From Parvularcula sp. (lineage in GTDB: Bacteria > Pseudomonadota > Alphaproteobacteria > Caulobacterales > Parvularculaceae): a stretch of DNA of 64,000 nt. The stretch covers positions 1 to 64,000 of the forward strand of contig PAIP01000064.1 in the NCBI GenBank assembly GCA_002704915.1, in the 5' to 3' direction. The translations under genes and the position numbers were made by a program. The notes under the pieces were generated by a model. It had not been told where the DNA came from and made no database searches. It worked only from the letters and a program-made list of their open reading frames with translations. The first letter of the stretch is position 1. Every line of letters starts with the position of its first letter. Below, piece after piece: positions 42,921-52,154 of this stretch.

Positions 42921-45727
42921 CGATCAGCGCCCTTATAGTAGACCCGATCTTTCGCGGCAGCCGATTATTTTATTCCTGGATGGCCTTTGAAGCGTTTCAG
43001 AGCGCAGGATTTGAGCCGCGCATCCTGACGCGCAGAAAGGTTCGCTCTGAAGGTTTTGACGCCTATTTCGACGATCAAAGCCCGATCGACCCGGTGGTCG
43101 ATTTGCCCGAAGGGTTCTGGTACGGCAAAATTCCGGAAGAACAAATCGGCCGGATCGTCGACGCCATTGAAGCGCGTCTGCATGACCGCGCTCCCGATGA
43201 GGCCCTGCATGTGCATTTTTCCGGGCTGGACGAGCTCTTTCCCGGCATGCTCGACGCCCTCGCCGACCGGTTCGCCGGTTCATCCGCCCCCATCACCTTC
43301 AGCTTCGTGCATTACGACGCCCGGTATCTATTGAGCCAGGGCGCCGGATTCGTGAAAATGCGCGAGAAGATCGCCGGCGCGCTGACACTCCTGCCCGGGG
43401 CGAGGATGCTCATCCTTGATGACCGCCTGGAACGCGCGACACCACCGGAGTTTCAGGATCAGGTGCTGGTGATGCCGGACCCGGCGCCGTTAACGCCGGA
43501 GACGATCGGCGCCGTCAAAAAGGCCCCGCAGGTCAGCACGCTTTATGACAAGGACGACGCCCGCATTCGCGTTGTCGCTCTCGGCCGGCAGAGCGACCGC
43601 AAAGGCTTGCCCGATGTCATCAGAGCCGCGCGCGCCTTGCCGCAAAAGCCGGGCGTCCGGCTTTATGTCTCAGGCCCGCTCGAAGCCGATCAACAGCGTT
43701 ACAAGGCGCCGCTGACCGAACTCACGCCCGATCCGATTGTCTGGCGAGACGACTATGTGGCGGAAGAGGAAATCCGCCTGACCTATCGCGACGCTGATTA
43801 CGTTCTGCTGCCCTATGACAAATCCTTTGAGGGCTCGTCAGGGGTCTTCTCCCACGCTGCGGCCTTCGGCAAGCCGATCATTTCCACGGATCACGGATGC
43901 ATCGGCTACCGGATCAAACGCCATAAGCTCGGCTTTGTGTATCCGTCAGGCCAGCAGGAAAAACTCGCGGAGATCTTACAGACGCTGCCGAAGCCCGACA
44001 GTGCTGAGTATCAGAACCTGCAAGCGGCGATGGCCAACTATGAGGCTGACCACAATATGGCGGCCTTTTCTGAACGCCTTGTCGATACCGTCAAAACCGC
44101 ACAGCAATCGCTGAAGACAAATTCGAACCATCGCCAAACTTCATTCGCCTCCGGCGATCAAAACCAACCGCAGCGAGCCGAGACCATGCCAACATCCACC
44201 CTGCAAGAGAAATTCGAACAGCACAGCACGGCTCCGGAGCATCTGGATTACAAACAGATCATGCTGTTCGACACGTCGGTGTCCTCGAAGAACATTGGCG
44301 ATCAAATCATCATGGATTCGATCCGGCCCTTGCTCAGACTGATTTTTCCGAAATGTATTTTCGTCAATGTCCCAACCCATGAGTATACGGGCACCGAAGC
44401 GCTGAAACTGATCGAGCAGGCGGAGCATTCCTTCGTTTGCGGCACAAATTTGCTGGCGTCGCATGTGAACGACTACAAGCAATGGAAACTGCAAGGCACG
44501 GACGCCTTTCTGCTTTCAAATCTGACCTTGCTGGGTGTCGGCTGGTGGCAATATCAGGAAAAACCAAACGCCTACACTCAGTTTCTTTACAGGCGCATCC
44601 TCTCCGACACCGCCATGCACAGTGTTCGAGACGGCTACACCAAAAAACAGCTTGCCGCAGCAGGCGTCACGAATGTGTTCAACACAAGCTGTCCAACAAC
44701 ATGGCGGCTGACCCGCCGTCATCTCGCCCGCATTCCGAAAGAACCCAGCGATACGGTTGTCTTCACTTTTACAGACTACGCCAAAAACCCTGAAGCCGAT
44801 CAGGCGATTATCGAGGCGCTCAGCCGCAAATATAAGCATGTCTATTGCTGGCTTCAGGGCGCGAATGATTACGCCTACGCAAAAACCCTGTCGGTTGAGA
44901 ACATAAAATTCATCGCGCCGACGCTGGAAGCCTATATCGAATTCCTTGAGACTTATCCGTGCGATTATGTCGGCACCCGCCTGCATGGCGGCATTCGCGC
45001 CTTGCAGGCCGGTCGGCGCGCCCTGATACTTGCCGTCGACAATCGGGCGACGGAAATCTCCGATGACATAGGGCTGCCGGTCGTTCAGCGCAACGCGGTC
45101 AAGACCTTCGAACGCACGCTTGAAAACGGCTGGAACATAGACATTCATGTTCCCTATGCGGAAATCGACGCCTGGGTGAAACAATTCGGCCACGCCTCCG
45201 ATTTCAGCATGGAGCGGGCCGTCGATCGCCTGATTTACGACTTTCCCGATGAGCCGTCAGAACCCGCGATGCGCAAGCGGCCGAAGATCGTCAACATTTC
45301 GGGCGCCCTGAAGCGCCCTCATTACGCCCATTATCAAATCAAATGCCGCGATCCCGAAAGCGGCGGGGAATTGGCGTTTATCGCGTTCCGCACGAATGAC
45401 GCTGTGGGCATCAATATTCGGCCCGGGAAAGAAGGGGCGCCCAGCGCCGATCTCTTGTCCGGCATTAAATTCATCTCGGATGATTATGGGGACTATTTAC
45501 AGCTACGTTTTACAAATGACGGAGCCTTCATCCCCAGCTCCGACCTTGGCGGCAATGACGATAAATTGCTGTCGGAGCTCGAACGCTATCTTGACGGAGC
45601 CAATACGAGCGGCCGCATGCGTTTGTCGATCCGCCCTGATATTGAAGACCAGGAAGATGCGGCGCAGTTGTTTTTTTCGATAGCCGAGAAATTCATGGCG
45701 CGCAGGGCCGATGCCGCAAGCCAATAA
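42917..45727 (+). CDS. Fused glycosyltransferase and polysaccharide pyruvyltransferase
   Basis: A 936-residue two-enzyme protein. Residues about 1-400 are a GT4-like glycosyltransferase (VVALGRQSDRKGLPDVI, DYVLLPYDKSFEGSSGVFSHAAAFGKPIIS). A polar linker of about 40 residues follows, and an in-frame ATG at 44186 sits inside it. Residues about 440-760 are a polysaccharide pyruvyltransferase domain, with SSKNIGDQIIMDS, FVCGTNLL, HSVRDGYTKKQL and DYVGTRLHGGIRALQAGRRALIL. A C-terminal 150-residue beta-rich part is unassigned. Pyruvyltransferases add ketal pyruvate to exopolysaccharide sugars. The gene overlaps the previous one by 4 bases. Confidence 0.87.
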   Translation: MTISALIVDPIFRGSRLFYSWMAFEAFQSAGFEPRILTRRKVRSEGFDAYFDDQSPIDPVVDLPEGFWYGKIPEEQIGRIVDAIEARLHDRAPDEALHVHFSGLDELFPGMLDALADRFAGSSAPITFSFVHYDARYLLSQGAGFVKMREKIAGALTLLPGARMLILDDRLERATPPEFQDQVLVMPDPAPLTPETIGAVKKAPQVSTLYDKDDARIRVVALGRQSDRKGLPDVIRAARALPQKPGVRLYVSGPLEADQQRYKAPLTELTPDPIVWRDDYVAEEEIRLTYRDADYVLLPYDKSFEGSSGVFSHAAAFGKPIISTDHGCIGYRIKRHKLGFVYPSGQQEKLAEILQTLPKPDSAEYQNLQAAMANYEADHNMAAFSERLVDTVKTAQQSLKTNSNHRQTSFASGDQNQPQRAETMPTSTLQEKFEQHSTAPEHLDYKQIMLFDTSVSSKNIGDQIIMDSIRPLLRLIFPKCIFVNVPTHEYTGTEALKLIEQAEHSFVCGTNLLASHVNDYKQWKLQGTDAFLLSNLTLLGVGWWQYQEKPNAYTQFLYRRILSDTAMHSVRDGYTKKQLAAAGVTNVFNTSCPTTWRLTRRHLARIPKEPSDTVVFTFTDYAKNPEADQAIIEALSRKYKHVYCWLQGANDYAYAKTLSVENIKFIAPTLEAYIEFLETYPCDYVGTRLHGGIRALQAGRRALILAVDNRATEISDDIGLPVVQRNAVKTFERTLENGWNIDIHVPYAEIDAWVKQFGHASDFSMERAVDRLIYDFPDEPSEPAMRKRPKIVNISGALKRPHYAHYQIKCRDPESGGELAFIAFRTNDAVGINIRPGKEGAPSADLLSGIKFISDDYGDYLQLRFTNDGAFIPSSDLGGNDDKLLSELERYLDGANTSGRMRLSIRPDIEDQEDAAQLFFSIAEKFMARRADAASQ

Positions 45728-45764
45728 TCGCATTCCGCGTCTTGCAAAGATGCAAGCAGGACTG

Positions 45765-46586
45765 TCAGGACTGCGGCGTTGCTTCTTTTTTGGCGGCGCT
45801 TTTTCGCTTGTTCTTTTTCCGCTTGGGGCTCGGATCTTCTAATCGCGCTCTTCGCGCATCCTGAAATTCGAAAGCGTCGTTGATATCGCCAAAAAATAGA
45901 AGCTTGCCATTCTCAAGGACGGCGCCTTTGTTTGAGATCCGCTTATGCAAATCGCGGCTGTGCGATGCGAAAACAAACACGCCGGACTCTGCAATCAGCT
46001 CGCGCAGGCGTTTCGCCGCCTTGTTGCGAAACTCCAGATCGCCAGTGCCCAGCCACTCATCGAGCAGCAAAACCTCAGGCTTGAAAGCGGTCGAGGCGGC
46101 GAAGGTCAGGCGCATGCGCATGCCGCTGGAATAAGTCTTTAGCGGCAGATCGAGATAATCCTGCAGTTCGGTGAAAGCCGCGATCTCGGGCATGACCGCG
46201 TTGATCTCCTCTTCGGCAAATCCCATGAGGCGCCCACGGATGCGAATATTTTCATAACCGGACGCCTCATTGTCCAGGCCGAGCATCATGGAGATCAGCG
46301 GCGAGATGCGCCCCTCGACGACAACCCGCCCCTCCGTCGGCGGCAGGATCGCCGCCATGGTCTTCAACAGCGTCGTTTTCCCGGCGCCGTTGCGGCCGAG
46401 CAGCCCCACTCGGTCGCCATCGCTAAGGGTCATGGTGACGCCGTCAAGCGCACGAATGCGAAGCACCTTCTCGCGTTTTATCAACCCGCCGATTGCAGCG
46501 TTTTTGACCGCGCCGACAAAACTGCGGTTTTGCATATGCGGCACTGGATATTCAACCGCGACTTTATTGAGATCTATCTTGGCCAC
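45765..46586 (-). CDS. wzt: Polysaccharide ABC exporter ATPase (Wzt/KpsT-type)
   Basis: A 273-residue ABC ATPase that powers export of a lipid-linked glycan across the inner membrane. Walker A is GLLGRNGAGKTTLLK (61-75), the signature is LKTYSSGMRMRLTFA, and Walker B is VLLLDEWLGTGD, followed by the HSRD switch. The C-terminal 30 residues are Lys/Arg-rich (PKRKKNKRKSAAKKEA). It lacks the large C-terminal glycan-binding domain of Wzt from E. coli O9a, so it is the short KpsT/RfbE-like type. The start is a GTG 3 bases after the permease stop codon, so the pair is translated together. Confidence 0.93.
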   Translation of the reverse strand: MAKIDLNKVAVEYPVPHMQNRSFVGAVKNAAIGGLIKREKVLRIRALDGVTMTLSDGDRVGLLGRNGAGKTTLLKTMAAILPPTEGRVVVEGRISPLISMMLGLDNEASGYENIRIRGRLMGFAEEEINAVMPEIAAFTELQDYLDLPLKTYSSGMRMRLTFAASTAFKPEVLLLDEWLGTGDLEFRNKAAKRLRELIAESGVFVFASHSRDLHKRISNKGAVLENGKLLFFGDINDAFEFQDARRARLEDPSPKRKKNKRKSAAKKEATPQS

Positions 46587-46589
46587 AGA

Positions 46590-47411
46590 TCAGCACCAAT
46601 AAGGCAAGCGGTGCGAAAGCTTGCCAAAGACAAAGGCGCCGATGAGAGGCGCCACGACGGCGAAACCCGCGACAACGCCGAAATGCAAAAGCAGTTCGTC
46701 ATGCCCCAGAATCGGCCCGCGAATCACCTGAATCATATGATAAAATGGGTTTAAATTGACATATGCCGAATAAGCGCCCAGCCGGTCAGGCAGCCAGAAA
46801 ATCGGCGTCAAAAAGAACGCAAATGTCATAAACGCGCTCACAAGCTGGCCGAAATCCCGATAGCGCGCGTTAATGACGCCAAGGGCGAGCGATATCCAGA
46901 ACCCGGTCCATACCAGCATTACGAAACCGACCAGCGAAAGCAGCGAGACAAGCGTAACCGGAACCGAGAAGAGCAGCAGAACCGCAACCAGGACGATCGC
47001 GCGATAGGCGACGCTGATCACCTGCGTGAAGGCAAGCCTGAAGACGAACAGGCTGGACGGAAGCGGGAATTCCTTGAAGGCGTGGGCGTTGCCGACAAAG
47101 ACGGCGCATCCATTATTGGCGAACCCCGTGATCAGACCCCAGGTGAGGATCGCGCAAGTGACATAAGGCAAATGCTCCTCAATCGGGCGCCCAAACAGAT
47201 AGCCGTATAAAAGCGCAAGCCCGGTCGCCGTCGTCGCCGTCGTCAAGGTCAGCCAGAAAGCGCCAAACCCGGCGCCGCGATATTTGTGGTTGAATTCGCG
47301 AATCGCCATGTCGATCCACAGGGAGCGCCGCGCCCAGCTATCCTTGAGGTCCTGATACGCCCGTTGCCAATTCGACAATCCGGCCTGATACTCGTATCTA
47401 TAGGTTGACAT
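46590..47411 (-). CDS. wzm: Polysaccharide ABC exporter permease (Wzm/KpsM-type)
   Basis: A 273-residue membrane component of the ABC-2 polysaccharide exporter family. The N-terminus (SLWIDMAIREFNHKYRGAGFGAFWLTL) carries the amphipathic interface helix and 'R..K.RY.gs.LG..W' pattern of Wzm. Six hydrophobic helices follow, and LTPIFWLPDRL and NLNPFYHMIQVIRGPILG near the end match family-typical segments. It forms the channel half of the exporter with the ATPase gene 3 bases downstream. It leads this two-gene operon and is divergent from the FkbM gene at 47569. Confidence 0.92.
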   Translation of the reverse strand: MSTYRYEYQAGLSNWQRAYQDLKDSWARRSLWIDMAIREFNHKYRGAGFGAFWLTLTTATTATGLALLYGYLFGRPIEEHLPYVTCAILTWGLITGFANNGCAVFVGNAHAFKEFPLPSSLFVFRLAFTQVISVAYRAIVLVAVLLLFSVPVTLVSLLSLVGFVMLVWTGFWISLALGVINARYRDFGQLVSAFMTFAFFLTPIFWLPDRLGAYSAYVNLNPFYHMIQVIRGPILGHDELLLHFGVVAGFAVVAPLIGAFVFGKLSHRLPYWC

Positions 47412-47568
47412 GCGATGCGGTTTTAATTCTCAACAAGCTAGCGCCAATATCACGGCGGACTACGGAGATAAAGTCTGAATGCCTCGAGACCCTTCCATCT
47501 AGCAGCCTCCCCCGCCTTACGAGAAAACCGGAAATAGCCCCCTCCCTTAAGCACTGGCGCTCCTTCAT

Positions 47569-48234
47569 ATGAAAACTCCGACGCGTAACTTTTCTGAATT
47601 TTTCAAGCATTTGAAAAGCCTGGGTTTCGCCCCGGATTACTGTATCGACGTCGGCGCCGCCAGCGGCACGCGGATTATCTATGAGTCCTTTCCCGAGGCC
47701 TATCATATCGCTTTTGAGCCGCTTTCCGAATTCCACGCCGAACTCGAAAAGAGCCTCAAACCTTACAAGCATGAAATCCATCACTGCGCCCTGATGAACA
47801 AGCCCGGCGAAGAGACGCTCTTGCGTCATCCCGACCGCTATGGATCATCAATGATGCACCGGCGGCGCAAGACCTACAAAAATCTCATCCCGGTGCCCGT
47901 GGAAACGCTGGATGCAATGGTCGGGAAAAGCCGGCTTTCGGGAGACGTGCTGATCAAGACAGACTGTCAGGGCGCCGATCTTTTCGTCCTGAAGGGCGGG
48001 CGGCAAACCCTGTCCAAGGCAAGCGTCGTTATCATCGAGGCGTCGCTCTTTCGCTTCTGGGGCGATCACCATCCGGATTTTTTCGAAATCATCCGGTTCA
48101 TGCATAATCACGGCTTTGCGCTTTATGATCTTCTCGACGGCATCTACCGCCCTTACGACAATGCGCTTGGCCAGCTCGATCTGGCATTCGTGAAAGAAGA
48201 CGGCCCCTTCCGCAAAAACCATCAATGGCAATAA
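47569..48234 (+). CDS. FkbM-family methyltransferase
   Basis: A 221-residue SAM-dependent methyltransferase of the FkbM type. The SAM loop is PDYCIDVGAASGTRIIYES, the acidic strand end is AFEPLSEFHAEL, the family motif near residue 130 reads LIKTDCQGADLFVLKGG, and SVVIIEASLFRF closes the Rossmann part. It lacks the coiled coil of the paralogues at 36608 and 38682. Such enzymes often O-methylate sugar residues. It is followed by a GT2 gene 22 bases later on the same strand, so the two form an operon. Confidence 0.88.
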   Translation: MKTPTRNFSEFFKHLKSLGFAPDYCIDVGAASGTRIIYESFPEAYHIAFEPLSEFHAELEKSLKPYKHEIHHCALMNKPGEETLLRHPDRYGSSMMHRRRKTYKNLIPVPVETLDAMVGKSRLSGDVLIKTDCQGADLFVLKGGRQTLSKASVVIIEASLFRFWGDHHPDFFEIIRFMHNHGFALYDLLDGIYRPYDNALGQLDLAFVKEDGPFRKNHQWQ

Positions 48235-48256
48235 ATATGCGGCAAATGAAAGCGCA

Positions 48257-49057
48257 ATGGCGACGTTTTCCGTCATAACGCCCGTATTGAACGGGGCACG
48301 CTTCATCGGCGCGGCGATTGACAGCGTAACAGCGCAATCGAATACGGATTGGGAGATGATCGTCGTCGACGGTGCATCGACTGACGACACCGCAAAGATC
48401 GTTGCGGACAAAAGCAGCGGTGACAAGCGCATCCGGCTTTTATCGGAACCCGACCAGGGCATGTATGATGCGCTTTTAAAAGGCGTCGACGCCGCGCAAG
48501 GCGAGTGGATATGCTGGCTCAACAGCGATGATCTTTATACGCCATGGGCGTTTTCATCCCTTGCGGCCGCTGCACAGAAGGATAGCCCTCAATGGGTCTC
48601 AGGATACCCCGCATGCTGGGATGAACATGGCGGCCTTCGTTATGTGCGGCCCCTCGGCGCCTATTCGCAAAAAAAGATCGCCGCGGGCTGGCATCACCAG
48701 AACCTGCTCGGCAATCTTCAACAGGAAAGTATTTTTTTCAGGCGTTCGCTTTTTGAAAAGCTTGAGGCCGAACAGCGCGAGCGCATCCGCGCCATGCGTC
48801 TCGCCGGCGATTTCCTGTTATGGCGTTTTTTCGCCGAACATGCGCCGCTTATGGTCATTCCGACAGTGCTTGGCGGCTTTCGCCGTCATCAGGAAAACAT
48901 GTCGGCGCAACAGCACGAGGCTTATATGGCTGAAGTGCTGTCCACGGACCCGTTTACGCTCCCGGCGCCTCTTTCCAGGGTGACAGGATACGCCTATCGG
49001 CTGCTGGCCGCGCGCGCCGCCATTCGTTTAAGCGCCGAAGCAGACAAAAGTTTCTGA
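48257..49057 (+). CDS. Family 2 glycosyltransferase
   Basis: A 266-residue GT-A glycosyltransferase of the WcaE/WcaA-like kind. It shows FSVITPVLNGARFIGAAIDSV, MIVVDGASTDDTAKI, LLSEPDQGMYDALLKGVDAAQGEWICWLNSDDLY with the metal-binding DD, and the acceptor region QQESIFFRRSLFEKL. The 'SEPDQGMYDALNKG' block is characteristic of colanic-acid-type GT2 enzymes. Donor and acceptor are unknown. It lies downstream of an FkbM gene and is convergent with gmd. Confidence 0.92.
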   Translation: MATFSVITPVLNGARFIGAAIDSVTAQSNTDWEMIVVDGASTDDTAKIVADKSSGDKRIRLLSEPDQGMYDALLKGVDAAQGEWICWLNSDDLYTPWAFSSLAAAAQKDSPQWVSGYPACWDEHGGLRYVRPLGAYSQKKIAAGWHHQNLLGNLQQESIFFRRSLFEKLEAEQRERIRAMRLAGDFLLWRFFAEHAPLMVIPTVLGGFRRHQENMSAQQHEAYMAEVLSTDPFTLPAPLSRVTGYAYRLLAARAAIRLSAEADKSF

Positions 49058-49091
49058 AGCCGGCGCCTGGCCGATATGCAAGGCATGAAGC

Positions 49092-50132
49092 CTAATCAAG
49101 CGCCGCCAGATCGGCCTCGACCATCTCCCGCACCAGTTCGTCGAAAGCGATCTTGTGGGTCCAGCCCAGCTTTTCGCGCGCCTTGGTCGGATCGGCCAGC
49201 AGCAGATCCACTTCAGTCGGGCGGAAATAGCGGGGATCGACCTCGATAATCACCTCGCCGGTGTCGCGATTGACGCCGGTCTCGCCTGCGCCCTGGCCGC
49301 GCCATTCGATAGGAATGTTGACGAGGGCGAAAGCCTTTTCCACAAATTCGCGTACGGAATGCATTTCGCCCGTGCCGAGAACGTAATCATCCGGATCAGG
49401 CTGCTGCATCATCATCCACATGCCCTCGACATAGTCGCGCGCATGTCCCCAGTCCCGCTGAGAGTCGAGATTGCCGAGAAAGAGCTTCTCCTGCAGGCCC
49501 TTGGAAATGCGCGCGACGGCGCGCGTGATCTTGCGCGTAACGAAAGTCTCGCCGCGCATCGGACTTTCATGATTGAACAGGATCCCGTTCGAGGCGTGCA
49601 TGCCATAGGCTTCGCGATAATTCACCGTGATCCAGTAGGCGTAAAGCTTCGCCGCCGCATAGGGGCTGCGCGGATAGAAGGGCGTTTTTTCCGACTGGGG
49701 CGTCTCCTGCACGAGTCCGTAGAGCTCCGATGTCGACGCCTGATAATACCGAACGCGGTCTTCCATTTTCAGAATGCGGATCGCCTCCAGAAGGCGCAGC
49801 GCGCCGACGGCGTCCGCGTTCGCCGTATATTCCGGCGTTTCAAAACTCACATGGACATGAGACTGGGCGCCGAGATTGTAAATCTCGTCAGGCTGGGTTT
49901 CCTGAATGAGGCGGATCAGATTCGTGGAATCCGTCAGATCGCCGAAATGCAGGAAAAACTTCGTCGCCGGTTCGTGAAAATCCTTATAAATATCGTCAAC
50001 CCGACCGGTGTTGAACGAGGACGACCGGCGCTTCACGCCATGCACGATATAATCTTTTTCAAGAAGGAGGCGCGCGAGATACGCTCCATCCTGCCCGGTG
50101 ACGCCCGTGATAAGGGCGGTTTTTCGCGTCAT
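49092..50132 (-). CDS. gmd: GDP-mannose 4,6-dehydratase
   Basis: A 346-residue SDR enzyme that makes GDP-4-keto-6-deoxy-D-mannose, the first step to GDP-L-fucose or GDP-perosamine and related sugars. Signatures are [64 protein letters not shown] (catalytic Ser/Thr region), [13 protein letters not shown] (Tyr-x3-Lys) and [18 protein letters not shown]. Its partner fcl is 17 kb away at 31450, so GDP-L-fucose is the likely product. It follows the FkbM gene at 50237 on the same strand with a 104-base gap. Confidence 0.96.
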   Translation of the reverse strand: MTRKTALITGVTGQDGAYLARLLLEKDYIVHGVKRRSSSFNTGRVDDIYKDFHEPATKFFLHFGDLTDSTNLIRLIQETQPDEIYNLGAQSHVHVSFETPEYTANADAVGALRLLEAIRILKMEDRVRYYQASTSELYGLVQETPQSEKTPFYPRSPYAAAKLYAYWITVNYREAYGMHASNGILFNHESPMRGETFVTRKITRAVARISKGLQEKLFLGNLDSQRDWGHARDYVEGMWMMMQQPDPDDYVLGTGEMHSVREFVEKAFALVNIPIEWRGQGAGETGVNRDTGEVIIEVDPRYFRPTEVDLLLADPTKAREKLGWTHKIAFDELVREMVEADLAALD

Positions 50133-50236
50133 GCCAAAATCCTGTACTCACATGTTTGCGGCGCGCGCCTTCGACGAACCTTCCGCCAGGCCAGCCCGAC
50201 CGCTCCCTTACCGGGTGTCATTGTCGAAATTACGTC

Positions 50237-50920
50237 CTAAGGCAAGTATTTGAAGTCTTGAAAGCAGGAATGCTCGGCCCGCATGAAATAAAAATCCACT
50301 TGCCACAGGAGCTTATCGCTCGGCCGGAACATCGGCTCCACCAGATCGGCGCAGCGAAATCCGCGCGCCTGAAGGTCCAGAATCAACTCAGGAAACCGCT
50401 TCTGGCCGATCAGATTATAGGTCTCAATGCACAAAAATGCCGTGTCGGAGAGCGTCCTGGCCGCCCCGTCCAGAATATCGACTTCCGTTCCATGGGTGTC
50501 CAGCTTGATGGCGAAGGGCCCCTTCAGTCCGAGACGCGCGACCTCATGATCGATGGAGGTCGCCGCAATCGCCTCAAGATCGTCGCGATCGCCCGGGTCA
50601 TGGAAAACGGCGCCGCCATACGCATCCCCAGCCTTCGGAAAATAGATGACGCCCGGTTCTTTCGTGACGCCGGCGATTTCAAAGGTGGTGCTCTTTTGCC
50701 TGCCTTGAAAAGCCGTCAGGTCGGCGCGCCAGCTTTCCTTGGCTTCCAGCAAATGGGCATGAGCGCCTGACCAATGGCGCCGGGCTTTGTCGGTCCAGGC
50801 GCCTTTCGCCGCGCCCACGTCAATGATAGCGCCGACCTCAACCCCCCGCGCCGCCATGCGCGCCAGCGCGGCGTCATGATCGAGCGCCGGATTTTCTTTT
50901 CGGGAAAAAATTTTCAGCAT
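50237..50920 (-). CDS. FkbM-family methyltransferase
   Basis: A 227-residue SAM-dependent methyltransferase. The SAM loop is GAIIDVGAAKGAWTDKA, the second region AHLLEAKESWRADL, and the family motif FAIKLDTHGTEVDILDGA. It is a different subtype from the coiled-coil paralogues. The start codon overlaps the end of the upstream GT4 gene by 7 bases (ATGCTGA), indicating translational coupling. It is the fourth FkbM gene in the window and part of the run that begins with the type I secretion genes. Confidence 0.88.
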   Translation of the reverse strand: MLKIFSRKENPALDHDAALARMAARGVEVGAIIDVGAAKGAWTDKARRHWSGAHAHLLEAKESWRADLTAFQGRQKSTTFEIAGVTKEPGVIYFPKAGDAYGGAVFHDPGDRDDLEAIAATSIDHEVARLGLKGPFAIKLDTHGTEVDILDGAARTLSDTAFLCIETYNLIGQKRFPELILDLQARGFRCADLVEPMFRPSDKLLWQVDFYFMRAEHSCFQDFKYLP

Positions 50921-52143
50921 GCGGGGTCCCGCCCCAAAACATCAGTGCGCAGCCAGGTTTCTTTTCGCGCGTAAATATCCTGCATGGCATAACCGTCCAG
51001 GATGAATTGCCGGGCGGCCGCGCCCAGTTTCTCGGCCTTGGACCTGTCATCGAGCAAATCGCCAATCGCTGCGGCGACAGCCTTCCGGTCGCGATGGTCA
51101 ACGCATTGGACGGTTGGCGCGTCGCGCCCGGCCATTTCATGGACAGACGCCACGTCGGACGCCACAATCGCGCAGCCGGCGCTCATCGCCTCCATCATCG
51201 ACCACGAAAGAACAAAGGGCGCCGTCAGATAAACATGCACGTCTGACGCCTGCAAAACTTTCAGGTAGTCGGCGCGGGGGAGGAGGCCTGTAAAATGGAG
51301 GCGGCTCATGTCGAAATCGCACTCTTCAAGCATCTGTTTTTTATAGCTCTCGCCCTCCGGCAGTTTTTTGCCATAGGCGACCCGGTCCTCTCCGACAATG
51401 ACGGCGTGAGCTTTGGGACGCTCTTTCAATACGATTTCCAGCGCGCGCATCAATTCGGGGAACCCGCGATAGGGCTCCATGCCGCGCCCCACATAGGTGA
51501 TCAGTTCTTCGGCGCCGGATAGATCGAGACTATCCAGCTTCAGGCGCGCGCCCGGCGCCGGTTTGTAGGTTTCCGTGTCGATGCCGTCATGCATCACGGT
51601 GATTTTCGACGCGAAGCATTCCGGAAATTGCGATTTCTGAAACTCTGTCGGGCACAACGCGGCGTCGCAGCCAGCGAGATCCACCAGGATAGATGCGTTG
51701 CGCGTTCTCGTGCGCAAATCGTCGTCAATGCCTCGGGGTTTCTCCCCGGACTGCAAGAAAACAATGTCGGGCGCGTCGGAGGTGTAATACCATTCGAAAT
51801 ATCCGACATATTTCGTGTTCGGCCAGACGTCCTTGGCGTAAAGCCCCGGCCCCCAGCCGGAATGCGCCATCACGATATCGGGCGAGAGACCCTTGTCCTT
51901 CAGCTTCAAGGCCGTGCGCGCGAGCGCCTGACCGTTGATCACCGATTTTTCGAACCCGCCGATATAGGGATGGATTTTTTCCGTAATCTCCCGATGGGGC
52001 GCGTAGTTAAAAACCTTCAGCCCCGTGAGCGAAGAATTCTTGCGCTGCGTGCCGTACCAGACATCCCAGCCTTTGCGCGCCAGATACTGGCCAAAGACAC
52101 CGAACTGCGCCGGGAAATTGTCGTGTAAGAAAAGTATTTGCAC
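50914..52143 (-). CDS. Family 4 glycosyltransferase
   Basis: A 409-residue GT-B glycosyltransferase. MQILFLHDNFPAQFGVFGQYLARKGWDVWYGT opens the first Rossmann fold. The GT4 half has LITYVGRGMEPYRGFPELMRALEIVL, AVIVGEDRVAYG and VHVYLTAPFVLSWSMMEAMSAGCAIVASD, with the E in the E-x7-E position. It resembles the 'glycosyltransferase, DUF3880-like' exopolysaccharide enzymes; the donor is unknown. The start is a GTG only 11 bases after the HlyD-type adaptor stop codon, so this glycan gene appears to belong to the secretion operon. Confidence 0.9.
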   Translation of the reverse strand: MQILFLHDNFPAQFGVFGQYLARKGWDVWYGTQRKNSSLTGLKVFNYAPHREITEKIHPYIGGFEKSVINGQALARTALKLKDKGLSPDIVMAHSGWGPGLYAKDVWPNTKYVGYFEWYYTSDAPDIVFLQSGEKPRGIDDDLRTRTRNASILVDLAGCDAALCPTEFQKSQFPECFASKITVMHDGIDTETYKPAPGARLKLDSLDLSGAEELITYVGRGMEPYRGFPELMRALEIVLKERPKAHAVIVGEDRVAYGKKLPEGESYKKQMLEECDFDMSRLHFTGLLPRADYLKVLQASDVHVYLTAPFVLSWSMMEAMSAGCAIVASDVASVHEMAGRDAPTVQCVDHRDRKAVAAAIGDLLDDRSKAEKLGAAARQFILDGYAMQDIYARKETWLRTDVLGRDPAC

Positions 52144-52154
52144 GAATGATATTT

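Noticed and set aside
42917-45727. Two separate genes instead of one fused gene
   Set aside because: The frame is open throughout with no stop between the domains; the internal ATG at 44186 lacks a clear ribosome-binding site, so I kept one gene and noted the alternative.
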